Source of the DNA: Planctomycetota bacterium
GTDB lineage: Bacteria; Planctomycetota; UBA1135; UBA2386
Direction of reading: 5' to 3'
Length of the DNA stretch: 7,625 nucleotides
Assembly: GCA_003235605.1 (NCBI GenBank)
Contig: QJVU01000077.1
Coordinates: 1 to 7,625, forward strand
The number at the start of each line of letters is the position of its first letter. The first letter of the stretch is position 1. Of the stretch, positions 7,549 to 7,625 are shown piece by piece. The notes under the pieces were generated by a model. It had not been told where the DNA came from. It searched no databases and worked only from the letters and a program-made list of their open reading frames with translations. The position numbers and the translations under genes are program-made.

Positions 7549-7625
7549 ATGCCGGAAACCGCGAAGAGAGTCCTTGCCGTGGCCTCCGCAGGCGGCCACT
7601 GGGTCCAGCTGATGCGCTTGCGCCC
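7549..7625 (+). CDS. Alg14/PssD/CpsF-like glycosyltransferase subunit, N-terminus only
   Basis: Only the first 25 codons are present, and the frame runs off the right edge. The protein opens MPETAKRVLAVASAGGHWVQ and continues LMRLRP. A first beta strand followed by a SxGGHxxQL-type turn is the signature of the Alg14 family, the membrane-anchoring half of a two-part UDP-sugar transferase. In bacteria PssD, CpsF and EpsE-type proteins belong here. They work with an Alg13-like catalytic half (PssE/CpsG-type), usually encoded next door, which is outside this window. The Shine-Dalgarno before ATG 7549 is weak. The position behind a flippase and a family 2 transferase fits a surface-polysaccharide role. 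The call rests on a short but distinctive motif. Confidence 0.75.
   Translation, partial: MPETAKRVLAVASAGGHWVQLMRLR

Overview
The window comes from a high-GC bacterium, with G or C favoured at third codon positions. The polysaccharide genes and the predicted periplasmic SGNH domain suggest a Gram-negative cell plan. I cannot assign a phylum from the sequence alone. The window joins a purine-biosynthesis operon to what looks like the edge of a cell-surface polysaccharide (exopolysaccharide, capsule or O-antigen) locus.

Left part, minus strand (1-2777): guaB (IMP dehydrogenase) followed by guaA (GMP synthase, cut by the left edge). Together they carry out IMP to XMP to GMP. Both genes most likely start at TTG codons, each with a GGAG-type Shine-Dalgarno sequence exactly 7 nt upstream. 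The guaA TTG overlaps the guaB stop codon (TTGA), which implies translational coupling. Upstream of guaB lie a fair promoter and an 8-bp perfect hairpin whose loop carries the Shine-Dalgarno sequence and whose stem abuts the start codon. This is the most interesting small-scale structure in the window.

Middle (2801-3086): a divergent intergenic region separating the gua operon from the plus-strand genes.

Right part, plus strand (3087-7625): a membrane-anchored SGNH/GDSL-type protein resembling the AlgJ/AlgX class, a family 2 glycosyltransferase, a Wzx-like polytopic flippase of the MOP superfamily, and the first 25 codons of an Alg14/PssD/CpsF-like glycosyltransferase subunit that runs off the right edge. 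A coherent reading is assembly of a lipid-linked glycan (GT2 and the Alg14-like subunit with an expected Alg13-like partner), flipping across the inner membrane (Wzx-like) and modification on the outer face (SGNH, possibly O-acylation). The genes are separated by gaps of about 110-245 nt, which is loose for one operon. The gap before the flippase holds several inverted repeats.

I see no tRNA, rRNA, CRISPR array, insertion sequence or phage gene. I do not see clear evidence of a wholly new system. The locus looks like a recognisable polysaccharide cluster with some unusual local features.
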